A DNA stretch of 64,000 nucleotides from Halomonas binhaiensis (GCF_008329985.2 NZ_CP038437.2:3286001-3350000), one strand, 5' to 3'; shown: positions 18,012 through 27,691, counted from the stretch's first letter. Made by a program: numbers and translations. Notes: generated by a model not told the origin, from the sequence alone.

Positions 18012-19538
18012 ATGACCGGAAGCATTCTGATCATTGCCGCCTTCATGATCATCCCGCTGATCGTCGGGCTGGTATCCGCCCGTCAGTCTCAAGGCACCAG
18101 TGAGGATTTCTTCGTCCAGGGCAGAGCCATGGGTAGCGTTGCGGTGTTCTTTACCGTCGCTGCGACCTGGTGGAGTGCCTTTGCCTTCCTCGGCTCCAAC
18201 GCAACCTTCTATACCAGTGGCCCGGTGTACCTGACGGCACTGGCCTGGAACCTGCTGTTCGGATTCATGTACTACTGGATCGGCAAACGCGTTTGGTTCC
18301 TGGGCAAGCGTTTCAACTACCTGACCCCATCCGATCTGATGGGCGACTTCTACAACAGTGAAGCACTGCGCATCCTGGTCGCCGTCATCACCCTGGTGTT
18401 TACCATTCCCTATCTGCAGATCCAGCTGACGGGCGGCGCCTACCTGATCGAAGTAGCGTCAGGCGGTGTCATTCCCTTCTGGCTGGCCGCCCTGCTGTTC
18501 TACTTCATCATCATCGTCTATGTCTGGGTTGGCGGTATTCGCGCCATTGCCTGGACGGATGTCATCTACGGTGCACTGCTGTTCTTCGGCATGATGTATG
18601 CGGGTTACTACATCTCCAATCAGGTGGGCGGCCCAACGGCACTGTTTGCCCAGCTCGCCTCGTCATCACCCGCCCACCTGACCATGCCCGGGCCGAACGG
18701 CAACATGGGTTACAGCATGTGGTTCTCCCTGTTCATGATCGTTGCCATTGGCGCTTTCATGGGGCCACAGATCTGGCTGCGCATGTATTCGGTCAAGAGC
18801 GGCCGGCTGTTCAACCTCATGCCCTTCCTGCTTGGCCTGGCCGCCTTCGCCTACGTGGGCTCCGTGCTGACAGGCTACTCCGGTGTGCTGCTCGAACCTG
18901 GACTCGAAAACCCCGACCAGGTCCTTCCGGTCATGTTGATGAACTACGCGCCGTATCTACTGGCTTCCCTGATCATGGCCGCCGGTGCCGCCGCCGCCAT
19001 GTCCACGGCCAATTCCCAGATTCATGCCGTCTCCACCGTGGTGACGATGGATATCTACCAGCGCTACGTGAACCGGCATGCCAGCCAGTCGCGCATCGTC
19101 TTCATCGGGCGCCTGTCACTGGTCGGTTTCTCGCTGGCGGCCTACATCATGGCACTCACCGTGCCTGGGTTGCTGGTGACCATTGGCATCGCCGCCCTGG
19201 CAGGTACTGCGCAGCTCATCGTGCCTACCATCGGCGCCATCACCTGGCGGCGCGCGCACCCCATGGCGGCTTTCTGGGGACTGATCGGTGGTATCGCCTG
19301 CGTGCTGTGGCTGACCTATGGCGCCAGCGTCAGCAATCCGCTGGGCCTGCACGCCGGCATCTGGGGACTGATCATCAACTCTGGCCTGTTTGTGGTCCTG
19401 AGCCTGGCGCTGGAACGTCGCGACAGCGATGTGGTGGAACGCTTTGCCAAGGCTCGTCAGGACTATGTAGCGGAGTATCATCCCGAGCAGTGCGATGACG
19501 AGCAGACCGCTACCCCCCAAACCGCTCAGGCACGTTGA
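18012..19538 (+). CDS. Sodium:solute symporter family transporter
   Basis: The 508-residue membrane protein of the SSS family has the N-terminal SEDFFVQGRAMGSVAVFFTV pattern and about 13 transmembrane segments, with a soluble C-terminal tail. It is coupled to the DUF3311 gene and followed by a GntR regulator, a carbamoylase-like hydrolase and an amidase. It therefore probably imports the amide or ureido compound that these enzymes degrade. The ribosome site is GGAG. Confidence 0.85.
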   Translation: MTGSILIIAAFMIIPLIVGLVSARQSQGTSEDFFVQGRAMGSVAVFFTVAATWWSAFAFLGSNATFYTSGPVYLTALAWNLLFGFMYYWIGKRVWFLGKRFNYLTPSDLMGDFYNSEALRILVAVITLVFTIPYLQIQLTGGAYLIEVASGGVIPFWLAALLFYFIIIVYVWVGGIRAIAWTDVIYGALLFFGMMYAGYYISNQVGGPTALFAQLASSSPAHLTMPGPNGNMGYSMWFSLFMIVAIGAFMGPQIWLRMYSVKSGRLFNLMPFLLGLAAFAYVGSVLTGYSGVLLEPGLENPDQVLPVMLMNYAPYLLASLIMAAGAAAAMSTANSQIHAVSTVVTMDIYQRYVNRHASQSRIVFIGRLSLVGFSLAAYIMALTVPGLLVTIGIAALAGTAQLIVPTIGAITWRRAHPMAAFWGLIGGIACVLWLTYGASVSNPLGLHAGIWGLIINSGLFVVLSLALERRDSDVVERFAKARQDYVAEYHPEQCDDEQTATPQTAQAR

Positions 19539-19642
19539 TGCACATAGCCAGACCCGCTGGTTGTGATGCATGACTGTAGTGCAATGGCTGTGATGCGATT
19601 CCGGGGCCCGTATGAACGGGCCCCTCACCCAAGGAGCAGAAC

Positions 19643-20467
19643 ATGGTCCAGACACCCTCCCCCCAGCGCCGCCAGAAACTCGCTGAATTGATCAGCGATG
19701 ACATCAAGCGCTGGATCGCCACTGAAGGCATGGTGGAAGGAGATCGTCTGCCCAACGAGCGAGCACTGATGGAGCTGTACGGCTGTGCCAAGGGCACTGT
19801 CCGCGAAGCCCTCAAGATTCTCGAGGTCGAAGGACTGATCACCTTGAAGACCGGACCTGGCGGCGGCGCCATCCTGCATACGCCGAGCATGGAACCGGCC
19901 AGCCGCATGCTGCGTAATTTCCTTCACTTTCGCTCACTTGATGGATATCAGGTGTACCAGCTGCGCCGCCTGCTCGAAGTCGAGATGGCGGTCTCCGTCG
20001 TCGGCCTTCTCACAGAGAAAGACTTCGCCACGCTGGAAGCCAACATGAGCGACTGCGAGTGCGCACAATCCGACGCAGAAGACCATCGTCGACAGCGCTT
20101 TCTGGAGCTTGAGTTTCATAACTGCCTGGCGCGAGCCTGCCCCAACCCCTTGCTGGCTTTCATGTGCCGTTTCCTCAACGACATGCTGCGCGACCTGGTC
20201 GTGGTAAAGAAAGCCTATGTGCCTGAGCGCAAGCAGTTCGACAAGGCCAACCATCGCTATCACCGCGAACTGGTAGACGCTTATCGCGCCGAGGATGTCG
20301 AGCGGGTGCGAACACTGATGGATGAGCACATGCGCGACGCCGAAGGACATATGTCCGCGCTCGAGGCGGAGATGGCCAAGCAGATGCTGATCGTGCCAGA
20401 AACCCTGGCCCAAGGTTCGGAGCACTCACCGCTGCTGCAGATGTTCCAGCAACAACAACAGCAATGA
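19643..20467 (+). CDS. GntR-family (FadR/FCD) transcriptional regulator
   Basis: The 274-residue protein has an N-terminal winged helix (LPNERALMELYGCAKGTVREALKILEVEGLI) and a C-terminal FCD ligand domain (~90-235). It lies inside the operon between transporter and enzymes and probably represses it until its ligand is present. The protein ends in a run of glutamines (six Q after MF), produced by a CAA/CAG-rich end typical of the repeat expansions in this window. AAGGAGC precedes the ATG. Confidence 0.85.
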   Translation: MVQTPSPQRRQKLAELISDDIKRWIATEGMVEGDRLPNERALMELYGCAKGTVREALKILEVEGLITLKTGPGGGAILHTPSMEPASRMLRNFLHFRSLDGYQVYQLRRLLEVEMAVSVVGLLTEKDFATLEANMSDCECAQSDAEDHRRQRFLELEFHNCLARACPNPLLAFMCRFLNDMLRDLVVVKKAYVPERKQFDKANHRYHRELVDAYRAEDVERVRTLMDEHMRDAEGHMSALEAEMAKQMLIVPETLAQGSEHSPLLQMFQQQQQQ

Positions 20468-20486
20468 CTACCCGCGAGGACCTACG

Positions 20487-21803
20487 ATGACCACTGAACT
20501 CTCCTCTTCATGCTCTTCTTCTGCACATCCTTCTCTTGCGCTGGATGTTGCCACGGACAGCGAACGTCTCTGGCAGTCGCTGATGGAGATGGCACGCCCT
20601 GGCGCCACGCCCAAGGGAGGGGTCAATCGCCAGGCACTGACCGACCTTGATCGCCAGGCACGCGACCTGTTCATCGAGTGGTGTCGCGCCGAAGGATGCA
20701 GCATTCGGGTGGACAGCATCGGCAATATCTTTGCTCGGCGCCCCGGCACCGATCCGAACGCTGCCGTGGTCATGACCGGCAGCCATCTTGATACACAGCC
20801 CACTGGCGGCAAGTTCGATGGCTGCTACGGCGTCATGGCCGGGCTCGAGGTCATCCGCACGCTGAACCGTCACGATATTCAGACGCGCGCCCCGCTCGAA
20901 GTGGTTGCCTGGACCAATGAGGAAGGCTGCCGGTTTGCCCCCTGCATGATGGGTTCCGGCGTGTTCACCGGCCAGTTGTCCGAGCATGAAATGCTGCACC
21001 AGACCGATACCGACGGCGTATCCGTGGCCGATGCACTGGATGCCATCGGCTATCGTGGCAGCGACCAGGTCGAGCGCGAAGGTATCAAGGCCTATTTCGA
21101 ATGCCATATCGAGCAAGGGCCCATTCTTGAAGACCGTGAGACCACGATTGGTGTTGTCATCGGTGCACTGGGCCAGAAGTGGTTCGATCTGACCCTGACC
21201 GGCCAGGAAGCCCATGCCGGCCCAACGCCGATGTCACTGCGCAAGGACGCTCTACTCGGTGCCGCAGAGATCACCCAGGCCATCAATACCATTGCCATGC
21301 GTCATCCCCCACACGGCCGCGGCACCGTGGGTGTTCTGCAGCTGCACCCAGGATCGCGCAACGTCATCCCCGGACAGGTGAAGATGACCATCGACATGCG
21401 CCATTTCGACGCCGAGACGCTGGCCCAGATGGCGGAAGAGCTGCAACAGGCCGTGACTGACAGCTGCCAGCGCCACGGGCTGAGCGCAGAGCTAACACCA
21501 GCGGCGGACTTTGCCCCCGAGCATTTTGCCGAAAGCTGTGTCAGTGCGGTGCGCCAAGCCGCCGAGCGCCTGGGCACCTCGCATCTCGATATCGTCAGCG
21601 GTGCTGGCCATGACGCCATTTTCATGGGACGCATTGCCCCCGCGGGCATGATCTTCGTACCGTGTGAGAACGGTATCAGCCACAATGAAATAGAGAATGC
21701 GGCTGCCACAGACCTGCATACCGGCTGCAACGTGCTGCTCTATGCAATGTTGGAACAAGCAGGATTGGAACAAGCTGGCCTTGTCGACGGAGGAGAGAAA
21801 TAA
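20487..21803 (+). CDS. M20 family hydrolase, N-carbamoyl-amino-acid hydrolase/ureidopropionase-like
   Basis: The 438-residue zinc hydrolase shows the metal-ligand motifs of the AmaB/HyuC/AllC group: GSHLDTQPTGGKFDG, WTNEEGCRFAP, FECHIEQGP and GAGHDAIFMG with a late HNE. These enzymes remove carbamoyl groups from N-carbamoyl amino acids or ureido compounds, or act on related amides. The C-terminus has a 5-residue duplication (LEQAG twice). The downstream amidase starts 2 bp after the stop, so the two enzymes are produced together. Confidence 0.78.
   Translation: MTTELSSSCSSSAHPSLALDVATDSERLWQSLMEMARPGATPKGGVNRQALTDLDRQARDLFIEWCRAEGCSIRVDSIGNIFARRPGTDPNAAVVMTGSHLDTQPTGGKFDGCYGVMAGLEVIRTLNRHDIQTRAPLEVVAWTNEEGCRFAPCMMGSGVFTGQLSEHEMLHQTDTDGVSVADALDAIGYRGSDQVEREGIKAYFECHIEQGPILEDRETTIGVVIGALGQKWFDLTLTGQEAHAGPTPMSLRKDALLGAAEITQAINTIAMRHPPHGRGTVGVLQLHPGSRNVIPGQVKMTIDMRHFDAETLAQMAEELQQAVTDSCQRHGLSAELTPAADFAPEHFAESCVSAVRQAAERLGTSHLDIVSGAGHDAIFMGRIAPAGMIFVPCENGISHNEIENAAATDLHTGCNVLLYAMLEQAGLEQAGLVDGGEK
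21750..21779 (+). repeat. In-frame 15-bp duplication near the 3' end of the M20 gene
   Basis: TTGGAACAAGC followed by AGGA or TGGC is repeated at 21750-21764 and 21765-21779, encoding LEQAG twice near the C-terminus. Confidence 0.7.
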
Positions 21804-21805
21804 GC

Positions 21806-23278
21806 ATGCCGACTTCTGTCACCACTGACGCTATCTCCACTGAGCTGAAGGATCTTACCGCCTGCGAAGCGCTGGACATGTTTCAGCGCGGCGAGCTATC
21901 GCCAGTCGAACTGACCCGGGATTGTCTCCAGCGCATCGACCGCGACAATCCCCACGTCAATGCTTTCAGTTGCCTGGCTGCGGAAACGGCGATGGAAGCC
22001 GCCAAGGCTTCCGAAGATCGCTGGCAGGCAGGACGTCCCTGCGGTCCTCTTGATGGTATTCCTGCCACCATCAAGGATCTCACCCAGACCGCCGACATGC
22101 CGACCTACTTGGGCTCAAAGACCACAGGCTCGAAGACCACCGGTTCAAAGACTACCGGCTCAAAGACCACGTCGGCCACGGGTCCTTGGCGGGTAGATGC
22201 GCCTGTCAGCCAGCACCTCAAGAACGCGGGAGCCGTCATCCTGGGCAAGACCACCTCCCCGGAATTCGGCTGGAAAGGTGTCACCGACAATCCCTTGCAT
22301 GGCATCACCCGCAACCCTTGGGATACTCGCCTGACCCCCGGGGGATCATCCGGTGGCGCCGGTGCCGCTGCCGCCTTGAATCTGGGCCTGCTGCACCAGG
22401 GCAGCGATGCGGGAGGCTCGATACGCATCCCCTGCAGTTTCACCGGCACCTTTGGCATCAAGCCTACCTTTGGCTGGGTGCCGCAGTGGCCGGCCAGTGC
22501 CATGTCCACGCTGTCCCACATCGGCCCGATGACACGCACGGCAGCAGACAGCGCGCTCATGCTGAGCGTATTGGCCCAGCCTGATTCTCGCGATGGCTAT
22601 CTCGGCAACCCACGCAGTGTCGACTGGCTGGCACCGCCTCCCGCTTCCCTCAAGGGGTGGCGTATCGCCTACAGCCCGGCCCTGGGCTACGTGGATGTCG
22701 CACCGGATATTGCTGCACGCGTTGAGGATGCTATCGCCCTGGTGAAGGAACTGGGGGCCACCGTCGAGGAAGTGGATCCAGGATTCGACAGTCCCCTCGA
22801 AACCTTCAACACCCTATGGTTCGCGGGCGCCACCCAAGTACTGGAACGCCTGGATGATCATCAGAGGGAACAACTGGACCCGGGATTTCGCGATATCGCC
22901 CAGCGCGGACAGAACATCTCGCTGTCCCAATACCTGGCCGCTCGCCGCGAGCGTGAACGCCTGGTAGCCCATATGCAGGCATTCCACGAGCGCTATGACC
23001 TGCTGATCACACCGACCATGCCCCTGGCTCCCTTCACCGCTGGCCACAACGTGCCACCGGGCGGCCCTTACCGCGACTGGATGGACTGGACCCCGTTCAG
23101 CTACCCCTTCAACCTCACCCAGCAACCCGCGGCGTCACTGCCTTGCGGGCTGGACGACCAAGGCCTTCCGGTAGGCCTGCACCTGGTCGGCCCACGCTAC
23201 GAGGACATGCGCGTCCTGCATGCCGCCATACTGCTGGAACAGCATCTGCCCCGGTTGACACCACCGGCGTTAGGGTAG
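21806..23278 (+). CDS. Amidase signature family enzyme with GSKTT expansion
   Basis: The 490-residue amidase has the Ser-cisSer-Lys triad: K90 (PATIKDL), S181 in TPGGSSGGAG and the nucleophile S205 in SDAGGSIRIP. It hydrolyses an amide bond; with the upstream carbamoylase-like enzyme it probably completes degradation of an imported amide. Residues 103-122 are four GSKTT units, where homologues as I know them read a single GSKTTSATG. It therefore carries a 15-residue insertion next to the active-site lysine region, a possible change in the mouth of the substrate tunnel. It starts 2 bp after the M20 gene. Confidence 0.85.
   Translation: MPTSVTTDAISTELKDLTACEALDMFQRGELSPVELTRDCLQRIDRDNPHVNAFSCLAAETAMEAAKASEDRWQAGRPCGPLDGIPATIKDLTQTADMPTYLGSKTTGSKTTGSKTTGSKTTSATGPWRVDAPVSQHLKNAGAVILGKTTSPEFGWKGVTDNPLHGITRNPWDTRLTPGGSSGGAGAAAALNLGLLHQGSDAGGSIRIPCSFTGTFGIKPTFGWVPQWPASAMSTLSHIGPMTRTAADSALMLSVLAQPDSRDGYLGNPRSVDWLAPPPASLKGWRIAYSPALGYVDVAPDIAARVEDAIALVKELGATVEEVDPGFDSPLETFNTLWFAGATQVLERLDDHQREQLDPGFRDIAQRGQNISLSQYLAARRERERLVAHMQAFHERYDLLITPTMPLAPFTAGHNVPPGGPYRDWMDWTPFSYPFNLTQQPAASLPCGLDDQGLPVGLHLVGPRYEDMRVLHAAILLEQHLPRLTPPALG
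22112..22171 (+). repeat. Four in-frame 15-bp units inside the amidase gene
   Basis: Units at 22112, 22127, 22142 and 22157 each encode GSKTT. They differ from one another only at synonymous positions, so the amino-acid repeat is intact while the DNA has diverged. Confidence 0.9.
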
Positions 23279-23288
23279 ATCCACCACG

Positions 23289-23336
23289 CAGCGGGGCTGT
23301 AGATGGGAGTTTCACCTTCCTTATACAGCTCCGCTG
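23289..23336. terminator. Hairpin between convergent amidase and MFS genes
   Basis: CAGCGGGGCTGTA at 23289-23301 pairs with TACAGCTCCGCTG at 23324-23336 over 13 bp with one G-T pair. It sits between two convergent genes. Confidence 0.6.
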
Positions 23337-23353
23337 TTGCTATCGGGTTTCCG

Positions 23354-24565
23354 TCAACGAACTTTCCGACGCAAGTTACTGGCCTGCACCACAGCTCCCG
23401 CTGCAGCAACGACTCCGGCACCAGCCGCCAGCATCCATATCGGCAGGTTCAGAACCAATATCAATCCTCCTCCTGCAGCCCCAATAGCACTACCCAGATA
23501 CAAGGCAGATTCGTTGAGAGCAACAGCCAGGTTACCGTCTCCCTGCGTTTCTCGTGCATGAATCAACTCATTATTCTGTGGTACCTGTAGTGCCCAACCA
23601 ACTGCTCCCCAAATTGCGATTGGAAACAGCACCATCCAGACATTCCAGCCTGCTACCAACGGAAGCGCCAGCAGAGATAGCGACAAGGCCAGCATGATGA
23701 TGAAGGTCAACTTCGGCCCCTGAATGCGATCAGCCAAGGGCCCCACCAGAAAGCTTCCAGCGACACCACCGATCCCCCAGACCCACAGATACGGAGTGAT
23801 CGATTTGACCCCACCGTATTCCGAGGCCGACAGCAGCGGTGCCAGGAAGGTATACATTCCCAGACTGGCAATAGCAGCCAGTAGCGACACCAGCAGAATG
23901 ACGACAACATGACCATCGACCAGCAATGACAACTTGCGCCGTAACGGAATGGATGCGGCATCAGGTAATGCTGGTAGGCGCCATGACAATCCCAGCAACG
24001 CTCCCAGCCCAAGCAGTGTGACCAACCACAGCGCAGAGGCCCAACCCCACCGTTCTGCCAACAGCAACCCTAGCGGCACCCCCAGCACAGTTCCCGCTGC
24101 CATCCCTCCCATGATGAGGGCAATGGCCTTCCCTCTTGTGGATGGAGATATTGCTGCCGCCGTAGCGATTCCCATGGCCAGATATACTCCAGCACCAATA
24201 CCTGCCAGGCCACGGAATAGAAGAAGCCAGGCGAAGTCTGTGGCCAGAGCACTTGCTGCGTTGGCCAGCACGAACAGCCCTAGTGCAGCCAGTAGGCCGA
24301 CACGCTGTCGATGACCTGGTAACAGGGCCACAACCACAGGCGACCCCAGCCCATAAGCCAGGGTAAAGGCTGTAACCAACTGCGCCGCAACTCCAACAGG
24401 CACGCTGAATGCCTGCTCGATCATCGGAATCAACCCTGCCGTGACATAAGAAGCCATGCCCAGAGCAAAGGCACCCAAGGCAATAAGAGGCACCGTGGGT
24501 GCGGTCGAGAATATAGTGATGGCGGGCGCAGTTCCTGCTCCGCGGGGTTCAGTACTCAAGCTCAT
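23354..24565 (-). CDS. MFS transporter, DHA1 drug-efflux type
   Basis: The protein of about 403 residues has twelve hydrophobic segments and an AraJ/DHA1-like pattern: TAGLIPMIEQAFSV, LAYGLGSPVVVALLPGHRQR as motif A, and FRGLAGIGAGVYLAM. It should export a small molecule with proton antiport. The start is ATG 24565 with GGAG upstream. It is divergent from a MmyB-type regulator, a common pairing for inducible efflux. Confidence 0.82.
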   Translation of the reverse strand: MSLSTEPRGAGTAPAITIFSTAPTVPLIALGAFALGMASYVTAGLIPMIEQAFSVPVGVAAQLVTAFTLAYGLGSPVVVALLPGHRQRVGLLAALGLFVLANAASALATDFAWLLLFRGLAGIGAGVYLAMGIATAAAISPSTRGKAIALIMGGMAAGTVLGVPLGLLLAERWGWASALWLVTLLGLGALLGLSWRLPALPDAASIPLRRKLSLLVDGHVVVILLVSLLAAIASLGMYTFLAPLLSASEYGGVKSITPYLWVWGIGGVAGSFLVGPLADRIQGPKLTFIIMLALSLSLLALPLVAGWNVWMVLFPIAIWGAVGWALQVPQNNELIHARETQGDGNLAVALNESALYLGSAIGAAGGGLILVLNLPIWMLAAGAGVVAAAGAVVQASNLRRKVR

Positions 24566-24611
24566 TGATTGCTTCTCCAAGTGGTAGAAGCGATCATTTT
24601 GAGAGCCCATT

Positions 24612-24636
24612 TAAACTGTTACAATTTAACCGTTTA
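24612..24636. promoter_or_regulatory. Inverted repeat between MFS and MmyB-type regulator
   Basis: TAAAC at 24612-24616 and GTTTA at 24632-24636 form a dyad within AT-rich sequence of the divergent promoter region. It is a candidate operator by position. Confidence 0.35.
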
Positions 24637-24664
24637 TGCTATTACTTTAAGCAACAGGAACGCC

Positions 24665-25450
24665 ATGCATAACCTCGAACGCTCCCGCGATGAACTTGCT
24701 GCCTTCCTGAGAGCAAGACGCGAACGACTTTCCCCCGCTGATGTCGGCCTGCCTAGTGGCAGTCGTCGCCGCACTCCAGGATTGCGTCGAGAGGAAGTTG
24801 CGGCGCTCGCTGGCGTAGGCCTGACCTGGTACACCTGGCTGGAACAAGGCCGAGACATCGGTGTATCCACAACCTTCCTCGACAACCTTGCTCGTGCGCT
24901 CAGACTTGATGATGCGGAGCGTCGACACCTATTCCTGCTCGCTCACGAGCGTCTTCCCGCCGAACCAGGAAAGACCTTCTGCGTAGTACCGCCCCTGATA
25001 TTGCGCCTGATGAAGGACATGGCGCCCCATGCCGCCTATGTGCTCAATCTGCGCTGGGATGTGCTGGCATTCAACGAGCCGGCCAACCAGCTCTTCGGCT
25101 TCAAGCACCATGCTTCTGCACAACGCAACTTGCTATGGATGCTTTTCACCGATCAGGAACTGCGCGACCGCTTCGTCGACTGGGAAGAACAAGCAATGCA
25201 GATGTTATCCAGTTTCCGGCGCGACTATGCCCATGCCACGCAGGAAGCCGATATCCAGGCACTCGTCGACAATCTGCAGAAGGCATCACCTGATTTCCAG
25301 GAATGGTGGCGCAGGCATGATGTACATGCCCCGTGCCATGGAGTTCGCAACCTGAGACTCGATGGCAGGGAAATGACTTTCGAACACACCTCGCTGACCA
25401 TTGATGCCGACCGTCATCTGAGACTGGTGGTGTACGCAGAGAATCCATAG
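24665..25450 (+). CDS. XRE-family regulator with MmyB-like ligand domain
   Basis: The protein has 261 residues from ATG 24665 after an ACAGGA ribosome site. It has the helix-turn-helix form typical of this actinobacterial and proteobacterial family (RRRTPGLRREEVAALAGVGLTWYTWLEQG), followed by a PAS-like MmyB ligand domain (VLNLRWDVLAFNEPANQLFG). Such regulators usually control an adjacent efflux or redox gene, here the divergent MFS transporter. Confidence 0.83.
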   Translation: MHNLERSRDELAAFLRARRERLSPADVGLPSGSRRRTPGLRREEVAALAGVGLTWYTWLEQGRDIGVSTTFLDNLARALRLDDAERRHLFLLAHERLPAEPGKTFCVVPPLILRLMKDMAPHAAYVLNLRWDVLAFNEPANQLFGFKHHASAQRNLLWMLFTDQELRDRFVDWEEQAMQMLSSFRRDYAHATQEADIQALVDNLQKASPDFQEWWRRHDVHAPCHGVRNLRLDGREMTFEHTSLTIDADRHLRLVVYAENP

Positions 25451-25499
25451 GTGGTATCGATAGGCCTACATAAACCCTATTGCACACGCATCAGATAGA

Positions 25500-25522
25500 A
25501 AGGCGGCCAATGTGGCCGCCTT
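25500..25522. terminator. Bidirectional hairpin terminator
   Basis: AAGGCGGCC-AATGT-GGCCGCCTT forms a 9-bp perfect stem between the convergent regulator and hypothetical gene, with flanking A and T runs. Confidence 0.75.
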
Positions 25523-25531
25523 GTGTGATTA

Positions 25532-25837
25532 TCAGGACAGTTCCGCTCTCCACTGACGAACCGCTTCCATGGTGAGCTCCGAATACTGCCTTGAAAGATC
25601 CCTTCCCCTGAAAGGCGACTGGCTGTCCTCGACAATGGGGGCGGTGTAATGGACGTCATGAGCCAGCGCTGAGAGATATTCGTGGCCTCCCTTTTCATAG
25701 GCGGCCAGCTCATCATCGTTCAGGGCAATGAGGTAGGTATAGCCAACAAAACTGTGGCTGCAGTTGACGTCCAGCAGCAGCGTTCCGTCATGCTCGAAAA
25801 GGAACCACGACTGGTCTTCATGATCGATCACTTTCAT
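25532..25837 (-). CDS. Hypothetical KTSC-like/small uncharacterised protein
   Basis: The protein has 101 residues from ATG 25837 (MKVIDHEDQSWFLFEHDGTLLLDVNC). I do not recognise a characterised family. It is acidic, with no signal peptide or membrane segment. The sequence DVNCSHSFVGYTYLIALNDDELAAYEKGGHEYLSALA looks like a compact cytoplasmic fold. It follows the alpha/beta hydrolase gene across a tandem repeat of 17-bp units. Coding status is supported by a clean terminator just after its stop. Confidence 0.6.
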   Translation of the reverse strand: MKVIDHEDQSWFLFEHDGTLLLDVNCSHSFVGYTYLIALNDDELAAYEKGGHEYLSALAHDVHYTAPIVEDSQSPFRGRDLSRQYSELTMEAVRQWRAELS

Positions 25838-25889
25838 CGGCAATGGCTCTTTTCGGCGCTCTGTATAACCTTTCTGGGAAACCTTCAAT

Positions 25890-25957
25890 ACTTTCAATCC
25901 ATCACTACTTTCCATCCATCACTACTTTCCATCCAGCACTACTTTCAAGCCATCAAT
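25890..25957 (-). repeat. Four tandem 17-bp units after the alpha/beta hydrolase stop
   Basis: Units lie at 25890, 25907, 25924 and 25941, with the consensus ACTTTCCATCCATCACT on the plus strand. They begin 3 bp beyond the stop codon of the alpha/beta hydrolase gene. Confidence 0.85.
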
Positions 25958-25960
25958 TCT

Positions 25961-27691
25961 TCAATACGAGCCCACCTTTACATCACTTTCGGACTCGTCA
26001 TTCTCTTCCGTTCCGGTTTGACCAGAAGACATGAAATCCACCAACCGCTCGCTGTCCTGCGGCTTCCATCCACGAGGATCGGTCACCGCTGCCCAGGCTT
26101 GGGTGTATTCCCCTACCGAGTAGTTATGCCCATGCCCTGGCGGTGTGTCACCGGCAGACAGCATATCCATCGCGACCTCGAAGAAGGACACCACCGGTAC
26201 CCACTCGAACAACGGCGAGACATCCGGCCCCCTTGGTGGTTTCATCCAGTTGGGTTCGCGGTACCACATGCGTTCATTGAAGAAGGAGATCGCATCGGAG
26301 GGATTGACGACATAGGCAATGCGTACCGGCCCCCACTCCTGGCTTTCTACATGTCGTTGCCCCTGAGGGCCGAACACGCGGACCAGCGAACCATCTTCAA
26401 ACTCCGGCTGCCAGGCAGGAGAGTTACCATGAGGACGACTCTGGATGCGGCGCCACATGCGGTTGCGAAAGGTCGGCCCCGCCCACACGGCGCCCTGAAT
26501 GGGGTGATTGATGAAGGCATTCAGCGGTGCGGAGTTCTCCGAGCCCAGCGAACCCAGGCTCAAGCCGAATAGGTACAGCCGGGGACGCTCCGCTTGGGGC
26601 AAGGTCTTCCAATATTCATAGATCACATTGAAGACGATGGAAGCCGACTCCTGCGCTCGCCCAGGTTCCAGAACCAGCGAGAACGGGCTGGGCAGATAGG
26701 AATACTGCACGCCAACAATGGCGGTATCACCACCGTACATGTACTCCAGCGGTGCCAGGGCCCCATTCTGCAACCAGCCGGTCCCCGTCGGGGTCGCAAT
26801 GACCAGTAGCTCCCGCGAAAATGCCCCCGTGCGTTGCAGCTCCCGAAGCGCCAGCTCGGCCTGCTGCTCTGTCTCATCGGCTGATCGCAAGCCAACATAG
26901 GCGCGTATCGGCTCCCTGGCAGGCTGGCCGGAAAAAGCCGTGATATCTGCTGCACGTGGCCCCTGATCCACATAGAGCTTCCCGGCCTTGCCCAGCAGAT
27001 CCCAAGTAATCAGGGAGTCGGCGCTTCCGGAACGAGTGTCTTGAGCAGGTGGTTCAGCCCCCGGAGGATCACTGATGTCCACCGACGCCTGCACCTGGTC
27101 GACTGCGGTAATCGCATAACTGACCAGGGTGCCATTGACGGCATTGACCAACAGGGCAAGGAAGACCACCACCCCCACCAGCGATGCCACACGCCGGCGA
27201 ATATAGCGCCTTGGAAAGGCTGCCGCTGCACGTATTCCCCATGCAAGCCCAGTTCCCAGAAGCAGCAGCAAGACCGCCACGCCAACGGCAACCAGCACAA
27301 TCCGGACATAATAGTCACTCTCCACGGGAGACATGCCCATCAGTTGCCGGGTGGAATTCTGCCAGTCCGAGGCATGCCAGAGATGAAAGGCCAGATACAC
27401 CACGATGAAGGTGACCAGAATCCAGAACAGACCAGGCCGCCAGCGATGACGAATGGTGGGCAGCTCCATGAAGCGCCACAGCCAACTCATGATCAGCCCG
27501 AGCCCATAGCCCAAGGCAAACGAAAAGCCGGTCAATATGGCCTGGAACAACCACGGACGAGGCACAAGCGAAGGCATGAACGTCAAGGCACACAGCAGGC
27601 CACCGAAAAGGAGCCCTGCCAACGAAGGGTGATACCAGCGTCTGCCTGCCGAGTACTCCGATACGTCTTGCTTTACTGAAGGCTTCAACAT
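25961..27691 (-). CDS. Membrane-anchored alpha/beta hydrolase (Abhydrolase_9 family)
   Basis: The 576-residue protein has four to five N-terminal transmembrane segments (residues ~20-200) and a soluble C-terminal hydrolase domain. The nucleophile elbow is in LFGLSLGSLGSE and a conserved histidine is in PGHGHNYS. This matches the two-part Abhydrolase_9_N plus Abhydrolase_9 architecture of putative membrane esterases of unknown substrate. It is monocistronic or coupled to the small hypothetical gene downstream. It is divergent from the exported dipeptidase across a 294-bp region (27692-27985) in which I see only an AT-rich, promoter-like patch. Confidence 0.8.
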   Translation of the reverse strand: MLKPSVKQDVSEYSAGRRWYHPSLAGLLFGGLLCALTFMPSLVPRPWLFQAILTGFSFALGYGLGLIMSWLWRFMELPTIRHRWRPGLFWILVTFIVVYLAFHLWHASDWQNSTRQLMGMSPVESDYYVRIVLVAVGVAVLLLLLGTGLAWGIRAAAAFPRRYIRRRVASLVGVVVFLALLVNAVNGTLVSYAITAVDQVQASVDISDPPGAEPPAQDTRSGSADSLITWDLLGKAGKLYVDQGPRAADITAFSGQPAREPIRAYVGLRSADETEQQAELALRELQRTGAFSRELLVIATPTGTGWLQNGALAPLEYMYGGDTAIVGVQYSYLPSPFSLVLEPGRAQESASIVFNVIYEYWKTLPQAERPRLYLFGLSLGSLGSENSAPLNAFINHPIQGAVWAGPTFRNRMWRRIQSRPHGNSPAWQPEFEDGSLVRVFGPQGQRHVESQEWGPVRIAYVVNPSDAISFFNERMWYREPNWMKPPRGPDVSPLFEWVPVVSFFEVAMDMLSAGDTPPGHGHNYSVGEYTQAWAAVTDPRGWKPQDSERLVDFMSSGQTGTEENDESESDVKVGSY

